From assembly GCA_009380025.1 (NCBI GenBank), contig WHSP01000002.1, positions 39,475-103,474 of the forward strand: a stretch of DNA of 64,000 nucleotides. Reading direction: 5' to 3'. The stretch is from Gemmatimonas sp. GTDB lineage: Bacteria; Gemmatimonadota; Gemmatimonadetes; Longimicrobiales; Longimicrobiaceae. The notes below the pieces were generated by a model, which saw nothing but the letters and a program-made list of their open reading frames with translations, had not been told where the DNA came from and made no database searches. This document shows positions 1-8,645 of the stretch, piece after piece; the first letter of the stretch is position 1; every line of letters begins with the position of its first letter. The position numbers and the translations under genes were made by a program.

Positions 1-381
1 GTCCAGCACTTCGTCCGGGCCTGGCTGCCGCGACGGCAGCTCGCCGGAAAGGCGCTCCTCCTGCCAGCGGGACCAAACGGCGAGCCGCTTGCGGGCGACG
101 TTCCGGGCGATCTGGTAGAGCCAGGGTGCGAAGGGCCGTCCGGGGTCGTAGGCCTCGATCGCGCCGAGCGCGCGGAGGAAGCTCTCCTGAGCCGCATCCT
201 CGATGTCCGCAGGTTCCAACAGATACGACGCCGCGATCGCGTGAATGGCGCGCAGGTAGCGCCGGACGAGCTGCTCCATCGCTTCCCTGTCCCCACGCTG
301 GACCCGTCGCGCCAGGGCGTCATCGGGTTCAGCTTGGAGCGGCTGCGCTGAGCCGTCTCTGGGGCTCTCTCCTGCCGCCAT
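1..381 (-). CDS. ECF-type RNA polymerase sigma factor, truncated by left window edge
   Basis: Not in ORF track. Reverse complement from ATG at 381 reads MAAGESPRDGSAQPLQAEPDDALARRVQRGDREAMEQLVRRYLRAIHAIAASYLLEPADIEDAAQESFLRALGAIEAYDPGRPFAPWLYQIARNVARKR..., a sigma70 region 2 (DIEDAAQESFLRAL, PWLYQIARN). Open to position 1. Confidence 0.88.
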   Translation of the reverse strand, partial: MAAGESPRDGSAQPLQAEPDDALARRVQRGDREAMEQLVRRYLRAIHAIAASYLLEPADIEDAAQESFLRALGAIEAYDPGRPFAPWLYQIARNVARKRLAVWSRWQEERLSGELPSRQPGPDEVLD

Positions 382-1224
382 CGGAGCTCGTCAGTGTGGC
401 TACGGAGTGTCACCCGGGCACGGCCCGGTACGGTCGTGATCGATCACGTCATGATCCCATATCCGTACTCCGTTCCGTCAACTCATTCGTCCCTCGCCTT
501 CTTCTCTATCCCCGAAGTCCCAAAACGTTGAATCCGACCCGAGTAGAATCGAAGTGCACGGCGACGCAACCGTTCTTCCCCTAATAGTGCCCCCGTCGCC
601 TCCCCCACGCCCGCCTCCGCACCCTCCATGGTCTCCGATAGCGACGCCTTCGACGGTGACGCCCTCCGATAAGTCTCCAGGGTTCTCCAGGAGGCCGCGC
701 AGACTGCGGTCTTTCCCTTTCTTCCTCCTGCTCCTTTACGCAACCGCCTTTGGCGTTTCGTTCACCCCCTTTACGGATCAGTTCTGCGAGCGTGCCGGGC
801 ACCGCGGCTCGGCGGCGAGGACGGGTAAAGCGGGGGCGCTGGCTGCCAAGGCGGGCGCGGGGGTGGGCCGTGTTGTCGCAGGAGCAACCTCATCCCGGGA
901 CCCCGCGTACGATGCACAGCCCCGCACGCGTCCGACCTGAGTCGGCAGTGCGGCTATCGGTTGCTGGACGCGGAGCGGGACGCGGCCAGACTCGAGCCGG
1001 TGAGCTTCAACCCGCACCGGGCGGGTACATCGTGGGGACGGGCGACGCACTAACCGTTCAAGATGGCTTGGCGGCCGTCCAAGGGTTGGGCGAGGACGCC
1101 TGGAGGAGCTCGCTGCAGCGCTCTCGGACACTATCGAACTGCGAGCGGTTGGCTGCCCGCCATCCGCTCAACCCGACTGGATTTGACCCAGATCATGAAG
1201 GCTAGCGCTGCCCATTACCCATAA

Positions 1225-3600
1225 GTGGGGCTGGACAAACGCCGCTCGGTCCGTTATCCTTGGGGCATGGCTTCCCAGCGCCGGATCCAGCGGCGGCTCG
1301 CAGAGCCCGATGCCCTCGCGCGGGTAGGTGCCCTGCTCGAGGCGGAGCCGAGCTTGCACCGCACGGCGCTGGCCGACCGCCTCTGCGCGGAGTACGAGTT
1401 CTTCGATCCCGCCGGACGCCTCCAGCGCAGCAGCTGTCTGAAGGCGCTGCGCACGCTGGCCGGGCGCGGGCATTTTGTGCTTCCGCCGCCGCGCACCTCG
1501 ACTGGCCGGCCGCACCCTCGTCGACTGGGATCTCCCGTGCCTCCGCCGCAAGGGGTGCCTGAGAGTGCCGGCGCCGTTCGGGATCTCACGCTGGTGCGCG
1601 TCGAGACCGAAGAGCAGCGGCGCATCTGGAACGAGCTCTTCCTTGGGGAACACCCCCGCGGCGCGGGTCCCCTCGTGGGGCGCCAACTGCATTACCTCGT
1701 GCACTCGGCCCACGGCTGGCTCGGCGGGCTGGCCTTTGCGGCCGCCGCGTTGCAGCTTCACGCCCGCGACCGCTGGATCGGCTGGGAGGTGGAAGACAGG
1801 AGAGCCCACCTGGACCGGGTCGTGGGGCTGAGTCGCTTCCTCATCCGTCCCATGCTGCGCTGCCAGAATCTGGCGTCGCAGGTGCTCGGCCGGGCCCTGG
1901 CACAGCTGCCGGAGGATTTCGAAACACGCTACGGGTATGCGCCCTGGCTGGTGGAGACCTTTGTCGATACCGCCCAGGTGGCGGGCACCTGCTTTCAGGC
2001 CACCAACTGGACGCGGGTGGGTACCACGCGGGGGCGCGGCCGGCAAGACCGGGACCGGGAGCAGGCGGAAAGTGTCAAAGAGATTTATGTGTACCCGTTG
2101 GTTCCTGACTTTCGAACACGGATGGGGATCCCGCTTCGGCGAGGCCAGGGTCCGCTCCCGCTGGACGCCGGCCTGGAGGGCGGCGAATGGGCAGAGCAGG
2201 AGTTCGACGGTGCGCCCTTGGGCGATGCGCGCTGGAGTCGGCGGCTGGTCGAGAGCGCCCGCGTCCAAGCTCAGAATCCGCTGGGCTCCTTCACCGGTGC
2301 GGCCCAAGGAGACCGTGCGTTGGTGAAAGGCTACTACCGCTTCATCGACCAGCCGGACGAGTCGGCGCTCACGGTCGAGAATGTCCTGTTGCCTCACCGC
2401 GAGCAGACGCTGCGCCGCATGCAAGCCGAGCCTACGGTGCTCTGCATCCAGGATGGTACGGATCTGAACTTTGACGGCCTGGCCGAGTGCGAGGGGCTGG
2501 GCGTGATCGGCACGAATCAAACGGACGCGACCACGCGCGGCTTGCACCTGCATTCGACGCTCGCGGTGAATGAGGAGGGCGTCCCGCTCGGCGTGCTGCG
2601 CCTGCAGTGCGAGGCGCCCGTGTCCCGGTCCCCCCAAGACACCCGTCCCGCGTACGAAATTCCGATCGAGGAAAAGGAGACGTATGCGTGGATCCGGGGG
2701 CTCAGGGACCTCAGAAGCGCCGCCGCGGCCATGCCCCATACCCGCCTGGTGAGCGTGATGGACCGCCACGCCGATCTCTTCGAGCTTTTCGACGAGTGGC
2801 GTCACGATCCTTCGGTCGACCTGCTGGTGCGCGCTCAGCACAACCGCGGCACCACAGCAGAGAAGAACCTCTTCGATGCGGTCCGCACCCGTGAGCCACG
2901 CCTCAAGCTCGAGCTGGTCATTGGCCGCCAGAGCGCACGTCCGAAGCGAAGCAAACAGAAGGCCCGGCCCCGACGTCCGGCCCGCACGGCCGCGGTCACC
3001 CTGCGCTATCGAAAGATCGAAGTGGCGCCGCCGTTCTACCACCATGACAAGGCCCCGGTCCCGCTCTGGATCATCCAGGTCTGTGAAGAGGACCCGCCCG
3101 CCGGCGTCCGGCCGATCGAGTGGTTCCTGCTGAGCACCCTCGAACTCGCTTCGCCTGAGCAGGCGCTGCGCTGTGTCGAGTGGTACTGCCTGCGCTGGCG
3201 CATCGAGGACTGGCACCGCGTGCTCAAGAGCGGCTGCGAGATCGAAGAGCTCGGCCACAAAAGTGCCGAGCGGCTCGGGCGCGCCGTCGCCATTCACGCC
3301 GTCATCGCCTGGCGCATCATGCTCATGACGCTCCTGGGACGCGAGGACCCCGAGCTGCCCCCCGACGTGCTCTTCTCCGACCTGGAACTCCAGGTCCTCC
3401 ATGCCTACGCCCAGAGCCGCAGGGACCTGCCCGCCCCCAACACGGTGAAGAACGCGGTCTGGATCGTCGCCTCCATGGGCGGATATCTGCGTCGCAAGAG
3501 CGACCCGCCGCCCGGTCACCAACTCCTGTGGCAGGGCTATCTGCAACTCCACTTCATGTGTATCGGCTTCTCGCTGCGCCCTACCGGTCCCGACCCCTGA
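1225..3600 (+). CDS. Transposase with N-terminal DUF4338 (DruA-like) domain fused to IS4/Tn5-like DDE transposase
   Basis: N-terminal half: RIWNELFLGEHPRGAGPLVGRQLHYLV..GWLGGLAFAAAALQLHARDRWIGWE..RFLIRPMLRCQNLASQVLGRAL..WLVETFVDTAQVAGTCFQATNWTRVGTTRGRGR (DUF4338-like). C-terminal half: ARWSRRLVESARVQAQNPLGSFTGAAQGDRALVKGYYRFIDQ (Tn5-like N-terminal), VLCIQDGTDLNF, WYCLRWRIEDWHRVLKSGCEIEEL. Start may be the internal ATG at 1267. Confidence 0.85.
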   Translation: MGLDKRRSVRYPWGMASQRRIQRRLAEPDALARVGALLEAEPSLHRTALADRLCAEYEFFDPAGRLQRSSCLKALRTLAGRGHFVLPPPRTSTGRPHPRRLGSPVPPPQGVPESAGAVRDLTLVRVETEEQRRIWNELFLGEHPRGAGPLVGRQLHYLVHSAHGWLGGLAFAAAALQLHARDRWIGWEVEDRRAHLDRVVGLSRFLIRPMLRCQNLASQVLGRALAQLPEDFETRYGYAPWLVETFVDTAQVAGTCFQATNWTRVGTTRGRGRQDRDREQAESVKEIYVYPLVPDFRTRMGIPLRRGQGPLPLDAGLEGGEWAEQEFDGAPLGDARWSRRLVESARVQAQNPLGSFTGAAQGDRALVKGYYRFIDQPDESALTVENVLLPHREQTLRRMQAEPTVLCIQDGTDLNFDGLAECEGLGVIGTNQTDATTRGLHLHSTLAVNEEGVPLGVLRLQCEAPVSRSPQDTRPAYEIPIEEKETYAWIRGLRDLRSAAAAMPHTRLVSVMDRHADLFELFDEWRHDPSVDLLVRAQHNRGTTAEKNLFDAVRTREPRLKLELVIGRQSARPKRSKQKARPRRPARTAAVTLRYRKIEVAPPFYHHDKAPVPLWIIQVCEEDPPAGVRPIEWFLLSTLELASPEQALRCVEWYCLRWRIEDWHRVLKSGCEIEELGHKSAERLGRAVAIHAVIAWRIMLMTLLGREDPELPPDVLFSDLELQVLHAYAQSRRDLPAPNTVKNAVWIVASMGGYLRRKSDPPPGHQLLWQGYLQLHFMCIGFSLRPTGPDP

Positions 3601-3697
3601 ACGGCGATCGCCCCCCGCCGGCCCCCACGCCCGCGTCCGCCAGCCACCCCCCGAGGACGGGGCGGATCAGGCGAGCTCCATCCCTGGGATCCGCCGC

Positions 3698-4009
3698 TTA
3701 CGTCTCGCGCCGGGCGTAGCTCTGCTTTACGAACTTGCTGATGAACGTCGCCAGGCCCTCCCCGGAAGCGGCCAGCACCTTCATCCGCTCCACCTGGAAC
3801 TCCCCCGTCGACGCGTAATCGTACGCGTAGGTGCCGCCGTGCTTGAACTTCACGCGGATAGAGTCGGCTCCCGTGTCGTAGGCGACCACTCCCGAGTCGC
3901 CTCGCAGGTCTCGGTAGCGTTGCACTGAATCCCCCTCGGGCCTTGCTCTGCCGCCGCAAAACACCTCGAATTTGTCGTTCGTACTCACCCTTCGTCTACC
4001 CTTGCCCAA
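3698..4009 (-). CDS. Small KTSC-like hypothetical protein, passenger inside the IS TIRs
   Basis: YRDLRGDSGVVAYDTGADSIRVKFKHGGTYAYDYASTGEFQVERMKVLAASGEGLATFISKFVKQSYARRE resembles KTSC-like small proteins. Lies between the two TIRs, opposite strand to the transposase. Confidence 0.65.
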   Translation of the reverse strand: MGKGRRRVSTNDKFEVFCGGRARPEGDSVQRYRDLRGDSGVVAYDTGADSIRVKFKHGGTYAYDYASTGEFQVERMKVLAASGEGLATFISKFVKQSYARRET

Positions 4010-4165
4010 TCCCTATCCTTTTACATCCCCATCCCCAATCTCGCCATGACCAGGGAGCAACTCCGCGAGTCCCCCCACCGCGCCCTGCTGGCTACAAGCG
4101 ACTTATGGGCGCAGGGCAGAGCTAGGCCGCTAGAGGCGGCCACATCGTGAAAAGATTGACGATGT

Positions 4166-4771
4166 TCAGGCTGCGATTCCCAGGGTCTGGTTCAAGGCTC
4201 TCATTTCGTTGTGCACGGCGTGGTAGCGGGCATCGAGCAAGCTGGTGACGCGAGGTTCACGTTTGGCCGTGCGGCTGGAGGCGGCGGCCAGGAGTGGACG
4301 AATGACCTTCTCGCGGATCAGGAGGAGCGCCGCGACGGAGCGCAGGGCCACAGGGTCCAGCTGCGTCGGGAATGGGGCACTTTGGCGACCAACTGCTTGG
4401 CGCGCAGCTTTCGCAGATCGTACGCTGCTCGGCTCGCTGAGTACTGCTCGTCCCCCAGGAAGGTGCGTACCTTGCCGGCCAGGTCCGACGTGGTGAAGCC
4501 CCGCGGTGAGAGAGCGAAAGTGCCAGCACGGCTTGCATGACCGCTCGGACGCGAGGGCGATTCATGTCGATGCCCCCGACGCGAACGGCGCCCAATTGGC
4601 CCGGTTGGCAGAGGTCATCGAGCAGGCCGGCATCGACGAAGGTGGTATCGAGGCAGTCCAGGACCTGGGCAAAGCGCTCCACCATCTTCCGGAGGGCTGC
4701 GACGGCCTCCGGAAAGTAGTCTGCACGGACCCGGCAGCGCAGGTCGCGGGCATTGTGGGCGATGGCCTCAT
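4166..4771 (-). pseudogene. Frameshifted, 5'-truncated C-terminal remnant of a multicopy transposon-associated hypothetical protein family
   Basis: Across three frames the minus strand reads IAHNARDLRCRVRADYFPEAVAALRKMVERFAQVLDCLDTTFVDAGLLDDLCQPGQLGAVRVGGIDMNRPRVRAVMQAVLALSLS / PRGFTTSDLAGKVRTFLGDEQYSASRAAYDLRKLRAKQLVAKVPHSRR / MALRSVAALLLIREKVIRPLLAAA...LGIAA*. Contiguous homology interrupted by at least two frameshifts. Confidence 0.6.
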
Positions 4772-5006
4772 GCGGACCGATGATGAACAGCTGATCTATG
4801 CCACGTATCGGGGCATGATCGACGGAGACCCCGTTGAAGTCCCGACGGCCACCGGAGCGTCCGCAGTCGAGGGCAGCTACTGGCGGATCGTCCCGATCTT
4901 TGAGACCGGATCGGAGCGCTACGCTTGGCTGAACCGGATCGTTTGCGTCGGCGTTGGATCCGCCGCCGAAGGTGGGGTCGACTACGCGGTCTACGCCCTG
5001 CGCTGA
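4769..5006 (+). pseudogene. DUF3237-like C-terminal fragment (5'-truncated)
   Basis: MRTDDEQLIYATYRGMIDGDPVEVP...EGSYWRIVPIFETGSERYAWLNRIVCVGVGSAAEGGVDYAVYALR resembles the DUF3237 C-terminal half; sequence upstream is the antisense of the neighbouring remnant. Confidence 0.55.
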
Positions 5007-5200
5007 TGGCCGAAACCCAAGTACGCTTGCCATGAAGGCAACTATTCGATAACCGGGATCCTGCAGGGAGCACGCGCTCAGGAGCGGGCCCCTGTCGAGG
5101 ATCAGTAGGTCCAGATTGCTGCGATCGATTTCATTCTGCATAACACCATATAGTCGTTTTCTTTACTATCGGTAGAACCGAGCCTCGAACGGACGCAACC

Positions 5201-8200
5201 GTGCAGTCTATCCCATACAAAACGCTTGCGCGGCCGAAACTTTTCCGCATCATTGGTCCACGTTGGGTGGGCCCGATGATCCGGCCTGACCCCTCCCGAG
5301 CAATCCCCGAAGCGCACTGCTCCTCCTCCGATCGTGCCGGTCGGGAGTGCGCCATTTTCGTCCTCCTCCTCGGAGGTGCCGTATGCCGCCAACGGTGTCG
5401 GCCCCAATGCCAACCTATTTGGCTCGTCGTCGTCGCAGCACTCATCCCCGCCGTCGCCGGCGCCCAGGAAACGGGCACGGTCATCGGGCGAGTAACAGAC
5501 GCCCAAACGCTCCAACCCCTCGCATCCGCGCAGGTATCCATCGGCGAGTTGGGGATCGGCGCCCTCACGCAGCAGGACGGGAGGTTCGTCCTCATCAACG
5601 TGCCCGCGGGCTCACACAGCGTTGCCATCCAACGGATCGGGTACCGGCCCGCAACACAGGCGGTGACCGTCGCTGCCGGCCAGTCGAGCACCGTCGATTT
5701 CGCGATCACGGAGGAGGCATTGGCGCTCGATGAGATCATCGTAACGGGTACGCCGGGCGGTACTCAGAGGCGGGCCATCGGGAACACGGTGACACGCGTT
5801 CCGGCGGCCGAGATCACCGAGCAGGTCGCGATTTCGTCGATGCAGGATCTTCTGACCGCGCGAACCCCTGGGCTCGGCTTCGCTCGAGTTAGCGGAAGCG
5901 TCGGAACGGGGTCGGGACTTCAGATACGGGGAACGGGCAGCTTCAGTCTCGGCTCGCAGCCGCTCATCTATGTCGACGGCGTGCGGATCGACAACAGCAA
6001 CCGGGCCGGTCCCGCCACCAACTCCCCGTTCCAGATGAACGACACCGAGAACCGTGGTGGCGAAGCCAGCATCCTGGACGACTTCAACCCCGAGGACATC
6101 GAGAGCATCGAGGTCATCAAGGGCCCGGCTGCTGCGACCCTGTACGGCACGGAAGCGTCAGCCGGTGTGATCCAGATCATCACGAAAAGGGGTGAGGAAG
6201 GCGCCCCCCAGTTCAACCTATCGGTTCAGCAAGGAGCCAACTTCATTCGCGATCCTGCCGGGAGGCTTGGAGACCAGTTCGCGTGTCGGACCCGCACTTC
6301 GCCTCCCTGCGAGGAGTCCGAGGTCTTCCGCTACAACATGTACGAGGAGGCCAACAAGTACATCAGCGGCGAGACCCCGGGGCCAGACGGCGGCGTCTAT
6401 TTTCCCTGGCCCACGGACCGCCTGTTTCAGTACGGCCATGCGCAGCGGTACAACCTGGATGTCCGTGGCGGGAGCTCCGCCGTGCGGTATTTCCTCTCCG
6501 CCGGCATCCAGGACGACGAGGGCGCAGTCTGGTACAACTGGGACAAGACGAACCGCTTCCGCGCCAACGTGAGCGCGGTCCTCAACGACGATCTCTCCGT
6601 CGATGTCTCGACCGGGTACATCCAGGGCGAGGCCAGGCTGGCGGACCCGAGCTACCGCGAGGGAGGCCACTGGCAGGACATGCTGTGGAACAACGGCTAC
6701 TACCTGCTGAGCAACAACCCGACCGCGGACCAGCGGCGGGGTGGGTTCCAGGAACGGCTTCCATCGGATGTTGCCAATATCGAAGCCCTGCGCGACTACA
6801 GCCGGTTCACGGGCAGCGCGACGATCAACCACAACCTCGGTGAGTGGTTCACGCAGCGCGCGGTGGTCGGAATCGACAAGGGGTGGGAGATCAACAACGT
6901 GATCTACCCGATCGATACGACCGGTCAACCCGTCTATCCGCAGACCGCCGCCGGCGAGCACGACTATGGAAAGCCGGTTACGTCCAACACCAGCTTCGAC
7001 TATGCCGCGAGTGTCCGCTACTCTTTCCGACCCGGGCTGCAAACCACGACCTCCGTGGGCGCGCAGTACTACGTGGAGAGCTTCGAGGAAGTGGACATGC
7101 AGGGCTTCGGATATGCCTCCGCCCTGTCGCGGTCGATCGACCAAACGGTGATCGAGCGGCTCTCGCTGAGCCACGAGTACATCGAGAACAAGTCGCTCGG
7201 CGTCTACTTCCAGGAGGAGGTGTCGTTCGGTGATCGTCTCTTCCTGACCGGGGCCGTCCGCTTCGATGATAACTCGGCGTTCGGTACGGACTTCGACGCT
7301 CTCATCTACCCGAAGGTTTCGGCAGCCTGGGTGATCTCCGAAGAGGGGTTCTGGCGGAACAATCTGGTCAACCAGTTGCGGCTCCGGGCCGCTCTCGGGC
7401 AAGCCGGTCGTCAGCCTGACATCTTCGCCGGCGCATATGTCTACAGCGTATTGCCTGGACCTGGGGGGACGACGGCTCTATGGCCCGACAGCCCGGGCAA
7501 CACGGAGGTGGGTCCGGAGACGAGCACCGAGCTGGAAGCCGGCTTCGATTACGCCCTCTTCAATGATCGAGTGTCGGGTGAGTTCACTTACTTCTATCAG
7601 AAGAACGAGGATGCGCTGCTCGGACTCGAGATCGCGCCGAGCGTTGGGTTTCCCGGTTCGGTCGAGCAGAACGTCGGCCGCATCGATAACTGGGGGTGGG
7701 AGGCTACGCTCAGCTCGACTGTCGTGAACCGGCCGAACTTCGGTCTCGATCTGCAGCTGTCGGGCGACCACACGATGAACGAAATCAAGGAGCTCGGTGC
7801 CTACCCGGGTTCGTCTTCGCTGCGGATCGGCTACCCGTATCCCGCCCAGATCCTCGGGACCTATATCGTCGACGCGGATTGGGATCCGGACGGCGTGATT
7901 CGAACGGCGTATGGACAGGGTGTCAGTGGTCTGTGCGACCCCGGGGTGCCTCTCGGCCCGACGGAGCAGCACGGAGTCGTTCCTGGCGGAGAGCCCGTCG
8001 ATTGCCTGGAAGCGCAGGGTTCGAACCTGCTGCTCGGCCCGAATTTCTTCACTTATACGTGGAGTGTCGCACCCACCGTGCGACTCTTCGGCAACAGCCT
8101 ACAACTCTTCGCACTCGCCGAAGGAAAGTATGGGCGAGAGGCCTACGCCGGGGTTGAGCAATGGGGCCACGAATACAATACGACCCGGGCGTCGATTCTG

Positions 8201-8518
8201 GAGGACGATCCGTTCTGGGTGCTTGGCGATCGCCTCAGCGACATGCGCTCCAAAGCGGTCTACGATGCCGACTTCTGGAAGCTGCGGGAGATCGGGGGAC
8301 GCTTCAACCTGCCTCAGTCGATCGTGAATCGAATGGGAGCAGACCGGGCTTCGCTCGCCGTCTCCGCCCGCAACCTTCAGATGCTGTGGCGCGCTCAGTC
8401 TGAGGTCTTCGGGCGCCAGATCGCCGATCCCGAGTTCGAAGGTCCGACCGGATTCGGCAACTACTACCAGCAGCCGCCGCTCTCGAGCTTTACGGCTACG
8501 CTGCGGGTCACCTTCTAG
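5201..8518 (+). CDS. SusC/RagA-family TonB-linked outer membrane protein
   Basis: Carboxypeptidase-like repeat (GTVIGRVTDAQTLQPLASAQVSIGELGIGALTQQDGRFVLINVPAG), plug (SSMQDLLTARTPGLGFARVSG...IRGTGSFSLGSQPLIYVDGVRID), IEVIKGPAAATLYGTEASAGVIQIITKRG. Start uncertain. Confidence 0.93.
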   Translation: MQSIPYKTLARPKLFRIIGPRWVGPMIRPDPSRAIPEAHCSSSDRAGRECAIFVLLLGGAVCRQRCRPQCQPIWLVVVAALIPAVAGAQETGTVIGRVTDAQTLQPLASAQVSIGELGIGALTQQDGRFVLINVPAGSHSVAIQRIGYRPATQAVTVAAGQSSTVDFAITEEALALDEIIVTGTPGGTQRRAIGNTVTRVPAAEITEQVAISSMQDLLTARTPGLGFARVSGSVGTGSGLQIRGTGSFSLGSQPLIYVDGVRIDNSNRAGPATNSPFQMNDTENRGGEASILDDFNPEDIESIEVIKGPAAATLYGTEASAGVIQIITKRGEEGAPQFNLSVQQGANFIRDPAGRLGDQFACRTRTSPPCEESEVFRYNMYEEANKYISGETPGPDGGVYFPWPTDRLFQYGHAQRYNLDVRGGSSAVRYFLSAGIQDDEGAVWYNWDKTNRFRANVSAVLNDDLSVDVSTGYIQGEARLADPSYREGGHWQDMLWNNGYYLLSNNPTADQRRGGFQERLPSDVANIEALRDYSRFTGSATINHNLGEWFTQRAVVGIDKGWEINNVIYPIDTTGQPVYPQTAAGEHDYGKPVTSNTSFDYAASVRYSFRPGLQTTTSVGAQYYVESFEEVDMQGFGYASALSRSIDQTVIERLSLSHEYIENKSLGVYFQEEVSFGDRLFLTGAVRFDDNSAFGTDFDALIYPKVSAAWVISEEGFWRNNLVNQLRLRAALGQAGRQPDIFAGAYVYSVLPGPGGTTALWPDSPGNTEVGPETSTELEAGFDYALFNDRVSGEFTYFYQKNEDALLGLEIAPSVGFPGSVEQNVGRIDNWGWEATLSSTVVNRPNFGLDLQLSGDHTMNEIKELGAYPGSSSLRIGYPYPAQILGTYIVDADWDPDGVIRTAYGQGVSGLCDPGVPLGPTEQHGVVPGGEPVDCLEAQGSNLLLGPNFFTYTWSVAPTVRLFGNSLQLFALAEGKYGREAYAGVEQWGHEYNTTRASILEDDPFWVLGDRLSDMRSKAVYDADFWKLREIGGRFNLPQSIVNRMGADRASLAVSARNLQMLWRAQSEVFGRQIADPEFEGPTGFGNYYQQPPLSSFTATLRVTF

Positions 8519-8645
8519 AGGCCATTGAGCCTCCTGGCTCCGAGCTGCCGCTGCATGTGGATTGCACCGCGACGGGGGCTTCCTTGCGGTGCGCCCTGGC
8601 GGCTCGCTCGCCGAACCAATGGACTTACGAACCCGTCCTACTGCA

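Larger units (their letters stand above)
1202..4125 (+). mobile_element. IS4/Tn5-like insertion element with imperfect terminal inverted repeats
   Basis: Left end 1202-1226 ctagcgctgcccattacccataagt matches the reverse complement of 4101-4125 (ctagctctgccctgcgcccataagt) at 20/25 positions; encloses a full transposase ORF. No target-site duplication seen. Confidence 0.72.

Noticed and set aside
1168-3552. 794-aa minus-strand ORF
   Set aside because: Antisense shadow of the DUF4338-transposase; translation is low-complexity Arg/His/Ala-rich without a family pattern, as expected in high-GC DNA.
1202-4125. Druantia defence system
   Set aside because: Only a DruA-like domain is present, fused to a transposase; no DruE-like helicase or other Druantia components were seen.
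1192-4135. Target-site duplication for the IS
   Set aside because: Flanks atcatgaagg and gccgctagag do not match, so no TSD can be claimed.
6218-7402. 394-aa minus ORF inside SusC, and similar minus ORFs at 14731-16059 and 22376-23671
   Set aside because: Antisense shadows of SusC, CopB and TolC genes with unmistakable motifs.
8010-8045. tRNA T-loop-like ggttcgaacc
   Set aside because: Lies in frame inside the SusC gene (AQGSNLLLG) with no cloverleaf around it.
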